The position numbers and the translations under genes were made by a program. From Xenorhabdus stockiae (lineage in GTDB: Bacteria > Pseudomonadota > Gammaproteobacteria > Enterobacterales > Enterobacteriaceae), in the NCBI RefSeq assembly GCF_002632825.1, contig NZ_NJAJ01000028.1:1-60994 (forward strand): a DNA stretch of 60,994 nucleotides. Reading direction: 5' to 3'. The notes beneath the pieces were generated by a model. It did not search any database, was not told the DNA's origin, and was given only the letters and a program-made list of their open reading frames with translations. This document shows, piece by piece, positions 48,055 through 58,787 of the stretch; the first letter of the stretch is position 1, and every line of letters begins with the position of its first letter.

Positions 48055-49902
48055 ATGGCTTTATTACAAATCAGTGAACCTGGTTTATCTGCCGCACCAC
48101 ACCAGCGTCGTCTGGCTGCGGGGATTGATCTTGGTACAACACACTCCCTGGTTGCGACAGTCCGCAGTGGTCAGGCTGAGACCTTAGCAGATAGTGAAAA
48201 CCGTCACTTGCTTCCTTCAGTTGTACAATATTGCAAAGATGAAATTCAGATCGGCTGGCAGGCCCGTCAACAGGCGGCTTTTGATCCTGTTAATACGATA
48301 AGCTCTGTCAAACGTATGATGGGGCGCTCTCTGGCTGATATTCAGCAGCGTTACCCGAATCTTCCTTATCAATTTCAGGCCAGTGAAAATGGGTTGCCGT
48401 TAATTAATACAGCGGCAGGTTTGGTTGACCCTATTCAGGTTTCTTCTGACATATTGAAATCGTTGGCTCAACGGGCAGAAGAAACACTGGATGGTAAACT
48501 TGATGGTGTTGTTATCACCGTTCCCGCTTATTTTGATGACGCTCAGCGTCAGGGCACGAAAGATGCTGCTCGCTTAGCAGGTTTGCATGTCCTTCGCCTC
48601 CTGAATGAACCTACTGCGGCTGCGATTGCCTACGGGCTTGATTCTGGTCAGGAAGGTGTGATTGCTGTTTATGATCTGGGCGGCGGAACATTTGACGTTT
48701 CTATCCTGCGTTTGAGCCGTGGTGTTTTTGAAGTATTAGCAACGGGCGGTGATACTGCGCTGGGTGGTGATGACTTTGACCATCTGCTGGCAGACTGGAT
48801 CCGTGAGCAGGCCGGGATTACTGATACTGACCACGGGTTACAGCGTCAATTACTGGATGTTGCGACACAAACTAAAATTGCATTGAGCGATGAAGATTCA
48901 GTCTCAATTAATTTTGCTGACTGGCAGGGCAATATTACCCGCACAGAATTCAATGAATTAATTACGACACTGGTTAAACGGACTTTATTGGCTTGCCGTC
49001 GGGCATTGAAAGATGCTGGTGTGACCGCTGACGAAGTATTGCAGGTCGTGATGGTGGGAGGCTCAACAAGAGTTCCGCTGGTGCGCAGCATGGTAGGCGA
49101 ATTTTTTGATCGTGAACCGCTGACCTCAATCGATCCGGACAAAGTTGTTGCGGTTGGTGCGGCAATACAGGCGGATATTCTGGCAGGTAACAAGCCAGAT
49201 AGCGAAATGTTGTTGCTGGATGTTATTCCGCTGTCACTGGGCCTTGAAACTATGGGTGGGCTGGTTGAAAAGGTTATTCCGCGCAACACCACTATTCCTG
49301 TCGCAAGAGCTCAGGAATTTACGACTTTCAAAGACGGACAGAGTGCAATGAGCATCCACGTTGTTCAGGGTGAACGCGAGTTGGTGACAGATTGTCGTTC
49401 TCTGGCTCGTTTCACGCTGCGGGGAATCCCTCCGTTGCCGGCAGGTGGCGCACATATTCGCGTGACTTTCCAGGTTGATGCTGATGGTTTACTGAGTGTC
49501 AGTGCACTGGAGAAATCAACGGGTGTTGAAGCTTCTATTCAGGTGAAACCTTCTTACGGTCTGTCTGATGAAGAAATCGCCCGAATGATCAAAGATTCAA
49601 TGAGTAATGCGCAGGAAGATATTCAGGCGCGTAAATTGGCTGAGCAAAAAGTAGAAGCAGCCCGTGTGCTGGAAAGCTTAACCGGTGCGCTGGAAAAAGA
49701 CGCTGATTTACTCAGTCAGGAAGAACATACTGCAATTGATGCTGCCGTACAAGTATTAATTGAAAGTGCTCAGGGAACGTCTCCTGAAGCGATCGAAAGT
49801 GCAATTAAACAATTGGACAAGCAAACGCAGGAATTTGCTGCGCGTCGCATGGACACATCGATCCGCCGGGCTTTGGCGGGCCATTCTGTGGATGAAATTT
49901 AA
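48055..49902 (+). CDS. hscA: Hsp70-type chaperone HscA
   Basis: HscA is the dedicated Hsp70 that releases clusters from IscU. The 615-residue protein (E. coli 616) has the ATPase motifs [34 protein letters not shown] and a substrate-binding domain with helical lid ending [12 protein letters not shown]. The phosphate loop has TTHSL where E. coli has TTNSL. Start [12 protein letters not shown] at 48055 follows AGGGGC. fdx starts 2 nt after the stop. Confidence 0.97.
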   Translation: MALLQISEPGLSAAPHQRRLAAGIDLGTTHSLVATVRSGQAETLADSENRHLLPSVVQYCKDEIQIGWQARQQAAFDPVNTISSVKRMMGRSLADIQQRYPNLPYQFQASENGLPLINTAAGLVDPIQVSSDILKSLAQRAEETLDGKLDGVVITVPAYFDDAQRQGTKDAARLAGLHVLRLLNEPTAAAIAYGLDSGQEGVIAVYDLGGGTFDVSILRLSRGVFEVLATGGDTALGGDDFDHLLADWIREQAGITDTDHGLQRQLLDVATQTKIALSDEDSVSINFADWQGNITRTEFNELITTLVKRTLLACRRALKDAGVTADEVLQVVMVGGSTRVPLVRSMVGEFFDREPLTSIDPDKVVAVGAAIQADILAGNKPDSEMLLLDVIPLSLGLETMGGLVEKVIPRNTTIPVARAQEFTTFKDGQSAMSIHVVQGERELVTDCRSLARFTLRGIPPLPAGGAHIRVTFQVDADGLLSVSALEKSTGVEASIQVKPSYGLSDEEIARMIKDSMSNAQEDIQARKLAEQKVEAARVLESLTGALEKDADLLSQEEHTAIDAAVQVLIESAQGTSPEAIESAIKQLDKQTQEFAARRMDTSIRRALAGHSVDEI

Positions 49903-49904
49903 TT

Positions 49905-50240
49905 ATGCCTAAAATTGTATTTTTACCTCATAACGAACTTTGCCCTGAAGGTGCAGTATTGGACGCTAAAGAAGGCGAATCAATTCTGGATGTTGCACTG
50001 CGAAACGGTATTGAAATTGAACATGCCTGTGAAAAATCCTGCGCATGTACCACTTGTCACTGTATCGTCAGAGAAGGGTTTGACTCATTGGAAGAAAGTG
50101 AGGAACTGGAAGATGACATGCTGGATAAAGCGTGGGGACTGGAGCCGGAAAGTCGCTTGAGCTGTCAGGCTAAAGTTGCTGATGAGGATTTGGTTGTTGA
50201 AATTCCTAAATACACGATCAACCACGCGCGTGAGCACTGA
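49905..50240 (+). CDS. fdx: [2Fe-2S] ferredoxin Fdx
   Basis: Fdx supplies electrons for cluster assembly by the ISC machine. The 111-residue protein has the vertebrate-type motif [15 protein letters not shown] with a later Cys in [13 protein letters not shown], as in E. coli (Cys42, 48, 51, 87). It follows hscA at 2 nt. An ERIC separates it from iscX. Confidence 0.97.
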   Translation: MPKIVFLPHNELCPEGAVLDAKEGESILDVALRNGIEIEHACEKSCACTTCHCIVREGFDSLEESEELEDDMLDKAWGLEPESRLSCQAKVADEDLVVEIPKYTINHAREH

Positions 50241-50254
50241 GTTTAAAATAAAGT

Positions 50255-50381
50255 TATACACAATGGATTTCAAGATGCGTTGCGGCGGTAAAGGAGTGAA
50301 TCCCCAGGAGCATAGATAACTATGTGACTGGGGTGAGCGAGCGCAGCCAACAAAGAGGCAACTTGAAAGACGAAGTGTATA
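50255..50381 (+). repeat. ERIC element between fdx and iscX
   Basis: A canonical 127-bp element with TATACAC and GTGTATA ends, cores GTGAATCCCCAGGAG and GTGACTGGGGTGAGCG, and AGCCAACAAAGAGGCAACTT. It ends exactly at the iscX ribosome site AAGGAG (50381-50386). Confidence 0.95.
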
Positions 50382-50394
50382 AGGAGAACAAAAA

Positions 50395-50589
50395 ATGAAA
50401 TGGTCTGACAGCCGTGAAATAGGCGAAGCACTTTATGATAAGTTCCCGGATTTAGATCCTAAGACAGTGCGTTTCACCGACATGCATCAATGGATTTGCG
50501 AACTGGATGGTTTTGATGACAACCCGGAAAAATCCAACGAAAAAGTATTAGAAGCCATTTTATTGGTTTGGTTAGATGAGTTTGAATAA
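50395..50589 (+). CDS. iscX: IscX
   Basis: IscX is a small acidic protein that binds IscS and iron and can slow or adjust cluster assembly. The 64-residue protein (E. coli 66) has [34 protein letters not shown] and [10 protein letters not shown]. Last gene of the isc operon; a terminator lies at 50693. The region 50590-50775 shows no other gene. Confidence 0.96.
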   Translation: MKWSDSREIGEALYDKFPDLDPKTVRFTDMHQWICELDGFDDNPEKSNEKVLEAILLVWLDEFE

Positions 50590-50692
50590 CAGAGATCAAG
50601 CTTACACGTCATGTTACGCAAACAAATAATGCGAAAAACAGTGCTGACTCACCAATTTTTGTCCAATGACTTGGCATAGTCTGTATTTAATG

Positions 50693-50718
50693 AAAAACTG
50701 GCATCCGCCAGTTTTTTT
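50693..50718 (+). terminator. Terminator of the isc operon
   Basis: AAAAACTGGC / GCCAGTTTTT stem with loop ATCC and TTTTTTT. It separates iscX from pepB. Confidence 0.92.
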
Positions 50719-50775
50719 ACATTTATGGCTCGAATAATGATCCTAATACAGTAAAAATAAGAAGAGAGAAAGATA

Positions 50776-52101
50776 ATGACCAAAAACGCTATACCGGCGC
50801 AAATCATGCCGATAACTCTGTCTTATGAGCCAGCTAAAGCATGCTGGGGTGAAAAGGCGCTAATTAGCTCAAATGATCAGGGAATGATGATCCATATGTC
50901 AGGCGAGAAATCTGACATAAACAGTGAACTGGCGTTGATCCAGCGTGCCGGACGTAAAATTAATGGGCAAGGTATCTATAATGTTGCTTTGGCTGGTGAA
51001 GGCTGGGATCTGGAAAAAAGCTGGGCATTTTGGCTCGGTTTCCGGGCACCAAAAGGACTGCGCACTATTGAATGGCCGCAACTGAATGCCGAAGAAAAGC
51101 AGGAGCTCGAACATCGAATTAAATTCATCGACTGGGTGCGTGATACCGTCAACCTGCCTGCCGAAGAACTAGGGCCAGAGCAGCTTGCTCAGCGTGTTAT
51201 CGATTTAATTAACAATGTAGCGCCAGATGCTATCAGTTATCGCATCATAAAAGGTGATGCGTTATATGAGCAGGGCTATGTTGGTGTCCATACTGTTGGT
51301 CGTGGTTCTTCCCGTGTTCCTGTTTTTCTGGAGCTGGATTTCAACCCAACAACAAACAAAAATGAACCCGTATTTGCCTGCTTAGTCGGAAAAGGTATTA
51401 CTTTCGATTCAGGCGGATATAGCCTGAAGCCATCTAACTCGATGAGCGCCATGAAATCTGATATGGGTGGTTCAGCAACTCTGTCAGGTGCGCTGGCACT
51501 GGCAATCAGCCGTGGTCTGAAACAGCGTGTAAAACTGTTCCTGTGCATTGCTGATAATATGGTCAGCGGGAATGCATTCAAACTGGGTGATATCATTCGC
51601 TATCGTAACGGTAAAACCGTTGAAGTCATGAATACTGATGCAGAAGGCCGTCTGGTACTGGCTGACGGTTTGATTGATGCCAGTGCAGAAAATGCCCCTT
51701 TGATCATTGATGCAGCGACATTGACGGGTGCTGCAAAAATGGCAGTGGGTAACGATTACCACTCTGTTTTCAGTTTTGATGATCAACTGGCGGCGGATTT
51801 ATTGGTTGCAGCGGATACAGAGCATGAACAATTCTGGCGTCTGCCATTGGCTGAATTCCACCGCAATCAGCTGCCATCCAACTTTGCTGATTTGAATAAC
51901 ATTGCTGCACCTTCTCACACGGCTGGCGCAAGTACTGCCGCTGCTTTCCTGTCTCATTTTGTCGAGAATTACAAAAAAGGCTGGGTACATATCGATTGTT
52001 CAGCAACCTATCGTTCATCTGCGGTTGAACAATGGTCGGCAGGTGCAACAGGTTATGGTGTTCGCACCATCGCCAACTTACTGCTGACAAAAGTAAAATA
52101 A
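50776..52101 (+). CDS. pepB: Aminopeptidase B
   Basis: PepB is a cytosolic M17 leucine-type aminopeptidase with two metal ions. The 441-residue protein (E. coli 427) has [30 protein letters not shown], and the family signature [18 protein letters not shown]. It extends about 14 residues at the ends relative to E. coli. ATG 50776 follows GAGAGAAAG. The GNAT gene begins 21 nt after its stop. Confidence 0.95.
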   Translation: MTKNAIPAQIMPITLSYEPAKACWGEKALISSNDQGMMIHMSGEKSDINSELALIQRAGRKINGQGIYNVALAGEGWDLEKSWAFWLGFRAPKGLRTIEWPQLNAEEKQELEHRIKFIDWVRDTVNLPAEELGPEQLAQRVIDLINNVAPDAISYRIIKGDALYEQGYVGVHTVGRGSSRVPVFLELDFNPTTNKNEPVFACLVGKGITFDSGGYSLKPSNSMSAMKSDMGGSATLSGALALAISRGLKQRVKLFLCIADNMVSGNAFKLGDIIRYRNGKTVEVMNTDAEGRLVLADGLIDASAENAPLIIDAATLTGAAKMAVGNDYHSVFSFDDQLAADLLVAADTEHEQFWRLPLAEFHRNQLPSNFADLNNIAAPSHTAGASTAAAFLSHFVENYKKGWVHIDCSATYRSSAVEQWSAGATGYGVRTIANLLLTKVK

Positions 52102-52122
52102 GTGCATAGGAAGGAAAATGTA

Positions 52123-52563
52123 ATGAATCAGGACATTGTGCTACCCGACTTTGACATCACGGATTCTGACGAAAATGATCCACATGCGCGTGAACGGGTC
52201 AGTGAATTACTCGATCAATGGAATATCAGGCAGACAGGCGAGCAGGGTAACCAGCCTCTGGATATTTATATCCGGGATAGCGATGGGGAAGTGATTGGCG
52301 GTTTGGTCGGACGAACGTCACTTGGCATGCTTTTCATCAACTATCTTTACCTCCCTGATGAACTCAGAAGTCAGAGACTGGGCAGTGTGTTACTCAGAAA
52401 AGCTGAGGAAAAAGCCCGCCAGCGTGGTTGTCATGCTGTGACGTTGTACACGATGTCCATTCAGGCACCTGAATTTTACCTCAAACACGGATACACGGCT
52501 TTTGGTGAAGTCGCCTGTAAACCGGCGGGAAATGCCAGAATATTTATGTATAAACTGTTGTGA
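52123..52563 (+). CDS. GNAT-family acetyltransferase
   Basis: A 146-residue N-acetyltransferase of unknown substrate. It shows the acetyl-CoA loop region LGSVLLRKAEEKARQRGC and the C-terminal block AVTLYTMSIQAPEFYLKHGYTAFGEV. ATG 52123 has AGGAA 7 nt upstream and is preferred to a GTG at 52102, which abuts the pepB stop. E. coli has sseB directly after pepB and no such gene here. Likely cotranscribed with pepB. Confidence 0.85.
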   Translation: MNQDIVLPDFDITDSDENDPHARERVSELLDQWNIRQTGEQGNQPLDIYIRDSDGEVIGGLVGRTSLGMLFINYLYLPDELRSQRLGSVLLRKAEEKARQRGCHAVTLYTMSIQAPEFYLKHGYTAFGEVACKPAGNARIFMYKLL

Positions 52564-52691
52564 TATCTGAATACTTCTGCTTTCCTGTTTTCTGGCCTCC
52601 TCATATGGGGAGGCTATGATTTAGCGCTTTTTATTGGGTATAACTCTGCCTTTAACATCTGTATCAACATATATACTGTTCGGAGATTTTC

Positions 52692-53120
52692 ATGAGCTTG
52701 TCAAACGAAGCCGTTGCCACTGAAATTGAGGTTCCGAGTGGAAGTCGTATTACTCTCAGCCAACTAGAAGAACAACCAGTCCAGCTTATTGAAGCCCTGA
52801 TTAATTTATTTAAGCAGCATAAACCCGTACGCCGTGCTTTTCTGGTGATGGCACACGATAAAGAGCAGGACGAAAACCCTAATCTGTTAATTGGTCTGGA
52901 GCTGAGTGGGATACAAGCAGACGGTGACATTAATATACTGATCCAGACTGCTGGAGAGGCAGCTTGTGAACACCTGAATGAAGATGAATCAGTGGATTTT
53001 TGCCTGCTTGATGAAAAAGATGGCGGGATAAGCCACTACCTGATTCAACATACTCAGCCTTTCTACCAACGGAAACTGGGCAGTTGGCTGAGGGAGACTA
53101 TTCCTGTACTCAATCAATAA
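52692..53120 (+). CDS. sseB: SseB-like protein, C-terminal domain only
   Basis: E. coli SseB (258 aa, serine-sensitivity enhancing) has an N-terminal SseB domain and a C-terminal SseB_C domain. This 142-residue protein begins MSLSNEAVATEIEVPSGS and aligns only with the C-terminal half (QPVQLIEALINLFKQHKPVRRAFL, NPNLLIGLEL, GISHYLIQHTQPFYQRKLGSW). A proper ribosome site (GGAG, 7 nt) suggests a real short gene rather than debris. No N-terminal remnant is visible in 52564-52691. The E. coli neighbour sseA is missing. Confidence 0.85.
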   Translation: MSLSNEAVATEIEVPSGSRITLSQLEEQPVQLIEALINLFKQHKPVRRAFLVMAHDKEQDENPNLLIGLELSGIQADGDINILIQTAGEAACEHLNEDESVDFCLLDEKDGGISHYLIQHTQPFYQRKLGSWLRETIPVLNQ

Positions 53121-53139
53121 ATATTACTTAACACAGGGA

Positions 53140-53266
53140 TATACACTTCGTCTTTCAAGTTGCCTCTTTGTTGGCTACGCTCACTCACCCCAGTCACATA
53201 GTTATCTATGCTCCCGGGGATGAGTTCCCTTGCCGCCGCGACGCATCTTGAAATCCATTGTGTATA
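53140..53266 (-). repeat. ERIC element before the alpha-2-macroglobulin gene
   Basis: A 127-bp element in the opposite orientation to the isc copies, with TATACAC and GTGTATA ends, CGCTCACTCACCCCAGTCAC and the CATCTTGAAATCCATTG end. It lies between sseB and the next gene. Confidence 0.94.
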
Positions 53267-53305
53267 GTGTAATGAATGAGTGCCAGCCGGTGAACAATAA
53301 GGATT

Positions 53306-56300
53306 ATGGTTATGTGTCAACATCAACTGAGGCAATGGGCAACAAGGAAAAAACGCACAATCACGTCAATGGTTGTTACTTTGTTTGCATTCTTTGCGCT
53401 AGGTATTTTATCCGGATGCGATCAATCGCAGGATAATGAAAAGAGTATAAAACCGGAAACATCAGCAATTCCGGCACCTTCAGAAATAACGGATACCGCC
53501 AGTCGCGGTTCTCACTCCCCGGTAACACAATCTCCAGCAGCCCAATCCCTGCCAAGCCAATCACTGGAAGAGCAATATGCGGGTAAAGATGTCACCATTT
53601 TAGATGCTTCAGAAGTACAGCTGGATGGTGCCAGTGCAATGGTCGTGACATTCTCTGTTCCTCTGAATCCTAATCAAAATTTTGCTCAGCGAGTTCATTT
53701 GGTTGATGTTAAATCCGGCAAATTAGATGGTGCATGGGAATTATCAGATAACCAAATGGAGCTGAGACTCCGCCATTTGCCTCCAAAGCGCCAATTAATA
53801 TTAACTGTTGATGATGGTTTACAGGGTATCAACGGGCGCAGTCTGTTCAATGTCTATGAAAAAAAATTCCAGACTGCCTCAATTCAACCGGCTGTCGGTT
53901 TTGCCAGTAAAGGTGTACTTTTACCCAGTAAACTAGCAGAAGGATTACCCGTTCTGGCACTGAATGTTGATCGGGTCGATGTTAATTTTTTCCGCATCAA
54001 AGAAGCTTCATTACCCATGTTTATCGCTCACGGGCGATACCTCAGAGGTATAACTTCCTGGGATTCTGAGCGATTACTGGAAAATGCAGATTTGGTCTAT
54101 ACCGGTCGTTTTGACTTGAACCCGACACCGAATACCCGTGAAAAACTGTTATTGCCATTGCACGATATTAAAGAGTTGCAAAAGAGCGGTGCCTATCTGG
54201 CCGTTATGCAGCAGGCCGGAAAATATGCTTACACTAACCCAGCAATTCTGTTTACGCGGAGTGATATTGGCGTCTCAATGCATAGCTATCTGAATCAGAT
54301 AGATGTTTTTGCTCAATCACTGGAGCAGGGTTCCGGCCTGAAAGGTGTTGAGGTTCGTGTACTGGATATCAATGGGCAACTTCTGGCAAAAAACACGACA
54401 GACAGTAATGGCCATGCCACGCTGGAAAAAAGTTCCAAAGCGGCCTTGTTGCTGGCAACGCAGGGCGAGCAAGTCAGTATGATTGATTTGTCATCCCCCG
54501 CACTGGATCTGTCTGAGTTTGATATCGGTGGTGAGCAAGGGTATAGCAGGCAGTTTTTTGTATTCGGCCCCCGGGATCTTTATCGTTCGGGCGAAACACT
54601 GATTGTTAATGGCTTACTGCGTGATGCGGATGGTCGTTTGCTGAAACCTCAGCCGGTAAAAGTAGATATATTAAAAGCCGATAATCAGGTTGCGCGTAGT
54701 TTTGTCTGGCAGCCTGAAAATGGGTTGTACCAATATCGTTATTCAATCCCACAGTCTGCTGAAACCGGGATGTGGTCACTGCGTCTGGATTTGGGAGATA
54801 ACACTCCACGTTATTACAAATTCAACGTTGAAGACTTTATGCCTGAGCGTATGGCCTTAGAAATTAAAGGAAATACGGACAGCCGGCCAATACAGAAAAA
54901 CGAAAGTGTTAACTTTTCCATTATGGGTCGTTATTTGTATGGTGCTCCGGCAACCGAAAATCGGCTACAGGGCCAGTTATTCATGCGTCCGGACCGTGAT
55001 GCAGTAGCGAAGCTATCAGGGTATGAGTTTGGCTCGTCGAAAGAAGAAGAGTTAAGCAGAACACTGGATGAGTTTGATTTAGCCCTGAATAGCGAAGGAA
55101 AAACTGACATTGTTGTCAGTGAGGATAACTGGAAATATGTTTCTTCTCCGGTAAGCATCCTCGTACAAGCCAGCCTGCTTGAAGCAGGAGGGCGCCCGGT
55201 AACACGCCATGCTGAACAGGCGGTCTGGCCTGCTGAAAAACTGGTTGGTATACGCCCGCTATTCAATAAAAAGTCTAATTATAACTATTACACAGATCGC
55301 TATGAATCCCGTTATAACGTTAATGAAAACTCGCTGGCGGAGTTTGATGTTGTTTATGCGGATGCCGATGGTAAAAAATACGCCACGAATGATTTGAGAG
55401 CTCGCTTGATATACGAACGCCGTGATTATTATTGGCGCTGGTCTGACGACGGTGGCTGGGATTCGGGATATGATCAGAAAGATCTGATGATGGTAGATGA
55501 GCCTGTTCAAATTGTGGAAGAGGGTACAGCAAAAATCAGCTTTCCGGTTAAATGGGGCTCTTATCGTATCGAAGTTGTGAATCAGAAAAATCAACTTATC
55601 ACCAGTCTGAACTTTTGGGCCGGCTATTCATGGCAGGATAATACTGAGGGAACAGGAGCTGTCCGGCCGGATCAGGTCAAATTATCACTGGATAAACCTG
55701 CATATAAACCGGGAGATAAAGTCAGACTACATATAGCTGCGCCACAGGCAGGTAAAGGCTATTTATTACTCGAATCCAGTGATGGCCCGTTATGGTGGCA
55801 GGAAATTAATGTGCCGGCACAAGGTCTGGATATTGAGGTGCCGATTAATCAATCATGGGCACGTCATGATCTGTATCTGACTGCTGTTGTCGTACGACCG
55901 GGAGATAAAAGCCGTCAGGCAACATCAAAGCGGGCAATCGGCGTCTTACACTTACCACTAATGGATGAAGGGCGTAAGCTGGATCTGACACTCAGCGCGC
56001 CAGACAAAGTACGCCCGAATCAGGATCTTTCTGTCAAAATTAAAGTAACATCGCAAAAAGGCAGGGAGTTGCCAAAGCAGGTTTATGTACTGCTTTCTGC
56101 TGTTGATTCAGGTGTCCTCAGTATTACTGACTTTAAAACCCCGGATCCCTATGAGGCATTTTTCGGACGTAAGCGTTATAGCGTTGACCAGTATGATGTT
56201 TACGGACATCTGATTGAAAGTGAAGGGCGCAAGGCAAACTTACGCTTTGGTGGTGATGTTGGTGAAGGTGAACCGGAAAGAGGCGGTAAAAAACCACTGA

Positions 56301-58372
56301 CAGTCGTCAATATTCTGGCGGAACAGGCTAAGCCTATTAGCCTGAATGCTGATGGCGAAGGGGTGATTACGTTACCAATCCCTGACTTTAATGGTGAACT
56401 CAGGCTAATGGCGCAGGCATGGAGCGATGACGAATTCGGAAACAGTGAACGCAAAGTTACTGTAGCCGCACCAGTGGTCGCGCAGATGTCATTACCGCGT
56501 TTTATGGCTGGTGGTGATCAATCTCAACTGGCATTAGATCTCACTAATCTCACTGAGCAGCCACAAAAGCTGACATTGAATTTTGCTACAACCGGGCTGA
56601 TAAAATTACAGGGATCTGCGAATAACACCATCACGCTGGAAACAGGAAAAAGGGTAACGATTCAAATTCCGGTTAAAGCTGATTATGGATTTGGACAAGG
56701 TGAAATTTTCCTGACCGTTGACGGCCTGAAGGTATCCAACGAGATACAGCAATACAAAAACAGTTGGAAAATAGGTGTTCGTCCTGCATACCCTGCTGTC
56801 ACCAGACAGTTTGCGGATGTTATCCGGCAAGATGAAGAATGGCTGTTACCGCCGGATGCGATCACAGGTCTGGCACCGGAAACATTGGAAGGGCAGCTTT
56901 TACTGACCAGCAGGCCACCACTCCAAATCGCCCGTTATATCCGCGAATTATATGCTTATCCATATGGCTGTCTGGAACAGACGATCAGCGGGCTTTATCC
57001 GTCTCTTTATTCCAATGAAGCTGAACTGAAAAAGCTGGGCATTAAGACACAAACTGATGAAAGTCGTCGGGCAGCCATTGACGCCGGTATTACGCATCTG
57101 CTGAGTATGCAACGTCATGATGGCAGTTTTTCTCTTTGGGATCGTCATGGTGAAGAAGAATTCTGGCTAACCGCATATGCGGCAGATTTCCTGTTCCGTG
57201 CTAATCAGCAGGGCTACAGTATTCCGGTTGATGCCCTGAAAAATGCCAATAACCGGCTACTGCGTTACTTGCAGGATAAAAACACCATCAACGATCGCTA
57301 TAGCGGTTCGCACAGTGCAACACAGTTTTCCGTTCGTGCTTACGCAGGTCTAGTTTTAGCCAGCCAGCAGAAAGCGCCATTAAGTAGCTTGAGACAACTC
57401 TACGATCAGCGGGAGCAGGCTGATAGTGGATTATCTCTGGTGCAATTAGGCATAGCATTAAGAATGATGGGAGATGATAACCGAGGCAATGAAGCCATTC
57501 ACTCCGGTGTGTCTAAATCCCGTCAACCGGGTTATGGATTGCTTGATTACGGCAGCACCATACGTGACGATGCATTGATTGTCGCCCTGTTGACTGAAAA
57601 CAACATCTTGCAGAAAGAGCGGGATAAAAAGCTACTTGCATTATCCAATGAACTCTCGTCCCGAAAGTACTTTTCAACACAGGAAAGTAATGCGCTTTAT
57701 CTGGCCGGACGTTATTTTATTGATGCCAGTGAACAGCCTTGGAAAGCTGTCATTAACCGACAAATACCACCGATTAACCGCGATACTGCGTTAAATAACG
57801 CCTTGTCTGCCAAACAGCTTCTGCACGGTATTGAGATAAGTAATCGGGGGGATAATTCCCTGTATTCACGGCTGAATGTGGTGGGTTACCCTCTGCAAAA
57901 ACCAGAACCTTATTCAAATATACTGAATATTAAGCGTACCTATCTTGATTTAGCGGGTAAAACTTACACTCCGGATCGCCTGAACAGCGGTGAACTGATG
58001 ATTGTAAAACTGGAAATCAGTACGACCCAGCCTGTTTCAGATGCTCTGGTTGTCGATCTCCTGCCCGCAGGATTGGAGCTTGAAAACCAAAATCTGGCAT
58101 ACAGCAGCGCCAGCCTGAGTGAAAGCGCAACAGATTTACAGGATATGATTTACAGAATGCAAAGAGCGAATATTCGTCATATGGAGTACCGGGATGATCG
58201 TTTTGTTGCCGCTGTTTCAGTAGAGCCTTACCAGCCAGTTACCCTGTTATATTTAGCCCGTGCTGTTGCACCGGGGGTTTATCAGATCCCGGCCCCACAG
58301 GTTGAATCCATGTACGTACCTTACTGGCGTGCCGTGGGTGAAACAGGCGAAAAACTGGAAGTTGTCCGTTAA
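53306..58372 (+). CDS. yfhM: Bacterial alpha-2-macroglobulin lipoprotein (YfhM type)
   Basis: This large periplasmic protein is thought to trap proteases that breach the outer membrane. The 1688-residue protein (E. coli YfhM 1653) has a lipoprotein signal with LSGC lipobox (Cys38), MG domains including FFVFGPRDLYRSGETLIVNG, and the thioester motif CLEQ at about residue 1222 (YPYGCLEQTISGLYP), then the alpha-hexamer helical domain. The C-terminus has LPAGLELENQNLAYSSAS. A second ATG at 53312 has better ribosome spacing. The usual partner pbpC (PBP1C) does not follow; an adhesin gene does. Confidence 0.95.
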   Translation: MVMCQHQLRQWATRKKRTITSMVVTLFAFFALGILSGCDQSQDNEKSIKPETSAIPAPSEITDTASRGSHSPVTQSPAAQSLPSQSLEEQYAGKDVTILDASEVQLDGASAMVVTFSVPLNPNQNFAQRVHLVDVKSGKLDGAWELSDNQMELRLRHLPPKRQLILTVDDGLQGINGRSLFNVYEKKFQTASIQPAVGFASKGVLLPSKLAEGLPVLALNVDRVDVNFFRIKEASLPMFIAHGRYLRGITSWDSERLLENADLVYTGRFDLNPTPNTREKLLLPLHDIKELQKSGAYLAVMQQAGKYAYTNPAILFTRSDIGVSMHSYLNQIDVFAQSLEQGSGLKGVEVRVLDINGQLLAKNTTDSNGHATLEKSSKAALLLATQGEQVSMIDLSSPALDLSEFDIGGEQGYSRQFFVFGPRDLYRSGETLIVNGLLRDADGRLLKPQPVKVDILKADNQVARSFVWQPENGLYQYRYSIPQSAETGMWSLRLDLGDNTPRYYKFNVEDFMPERMALEIKGNTDSRPIQKNESVNFSIMGRYLYGAPATENRLQGQLFMRPDRDAVAKLSGYEFGSSKEEELSRTLDEFDLALNSEGKTDIVVSEDNWKYVSSPVSILVQASLLEAGGRPVTRHAEQAVWPAEKLVGIRPLFNKKSNYNYYTDRYESRYNVNENSLAEFDVVYADADGKKYATNDLRARLIYERRDYYWRWSDDGGWDSGYDQKDLMMVDEPVQIVEEGTAKISFPVKWGSYRIEVVNQKNQLITSLNFWAGYSWQDNTEGTGAVRPDQVKLSLDKPAYKPGDKVRLHIAAPQAGKGYLLLESSDGPLWWQEINVPAQGLDIEVPINQSWARHDLYLTAVVVRPGDKSRQATSKRAIGVLHLPLMDEGRKLDLTLSAPDKVRPNQDLSVKIKVTSQKGRELPKQVYVLLSAVDSGVLSITDFKTPDPYEAFFGRKRYSVDQYDVYGHLIESEGRKANLRFGGDVGEGEPERGGKKPLTVVNILAEQAKPISLNADGEGVITLPIPDFNGELRLMAQAWSDDEFGNSERKVTVAAPVVAQMSLPRFMAGGDQSQLALDLTNLTEQPQKLTLNFATTGLIKLQGSANNTITLETGKRVTIQIPVKADYGFGQGEIFLTVDGLKVSNEIQQYKNSWKIGVRPAYPAVTRQFADVIRQDEEWLLPPDAITGLAPETLEGQLLLTSRPPLQIARYIRELYAYPYGCLEQTISGLYPSLYSNEAELKKLGIKTQTDESRRAAIDAGITHLLSMQRHDGSFSLWDRHGEEEFWLTAYAADFLFRANQQGYSIPVDALKNANNRLLRYLQDKNTINDRYSGSHSATQFSVRAYAGLVLASQQKAPLSSLRQLYDQREQADSGLSLVQLGIALRMMGDDNRGNEAIHSGVSKSRQPGYGLLDYGSTIRDDALIVALLTENNILQKERDKKLLALSNELSSRKYFSTQESNALYLAGRYFIDASEQPWKAVINRQIPPINRDTALNNALSAKQLLHGIEISNRGDNSLYSRLNVVGYPLQKPEPYSNILNIKRTYLDLAGKTYTPDRLNSGELMIVKLEISTTQPVSDALVVDLLPAGLELENQNLAYSSASLSESATDLQDMIYRMQRANIRHMEYRDDRFVAAVSVEPYQPVTLLYLARAVAPGVYQIPAPQVESMYVPYWRAVGETGEKLEVVR

Positions 58373-58424
58373 CTGTGATGCATACATAGGATATTTGGTA
58401 ATAACAGCCCATTTTAGTTAGAAA

Positions 58425-58477
58425 AAAGCTTCATCTATGATTTGGTAACTACAGACCAAAATCATGGATGAAGCTTT
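58425..58477. repeat. Long inverted repeat (hairpin) after yfhM
   Basis: Arms 58425-58446 and 58455-58477 pair over about 22 bp, from AAAGCTTCATC to TTGGT, with one mismatch and one bulge around an 8-nt loop. It could be a terminator for yfhM or a small MITE-like element. The surrounding 58373-58787 is AT-rich and holds no gene. Confidence 0.65.
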
Positions 58478-58787
58478 GACAATTATTGTTACTTTAATCC
58501 TTCCAGTAACTATTCCTTACAAAACATAGTTTACCAGCACAGCATTGATTAAAAACCCGCGAAATATCTGACCTTTCACATTGTTCTTTAGCTATCAGCT
58601 ATAGTGAACTGCAATTTATTACTTTGTGCTCTACATAACAGCTTAGATGGGATTTATCGAAGCTTAATAATGATAATTTAATTTTTTTGACTAGTATTAA
58701 TCATGGGGAATAAGTGAATGTTATAAAAGAAATGAAAAAACAAATGAATATTATTAGTTAATGTGAAAATTTCTGGGGTATTCATAC

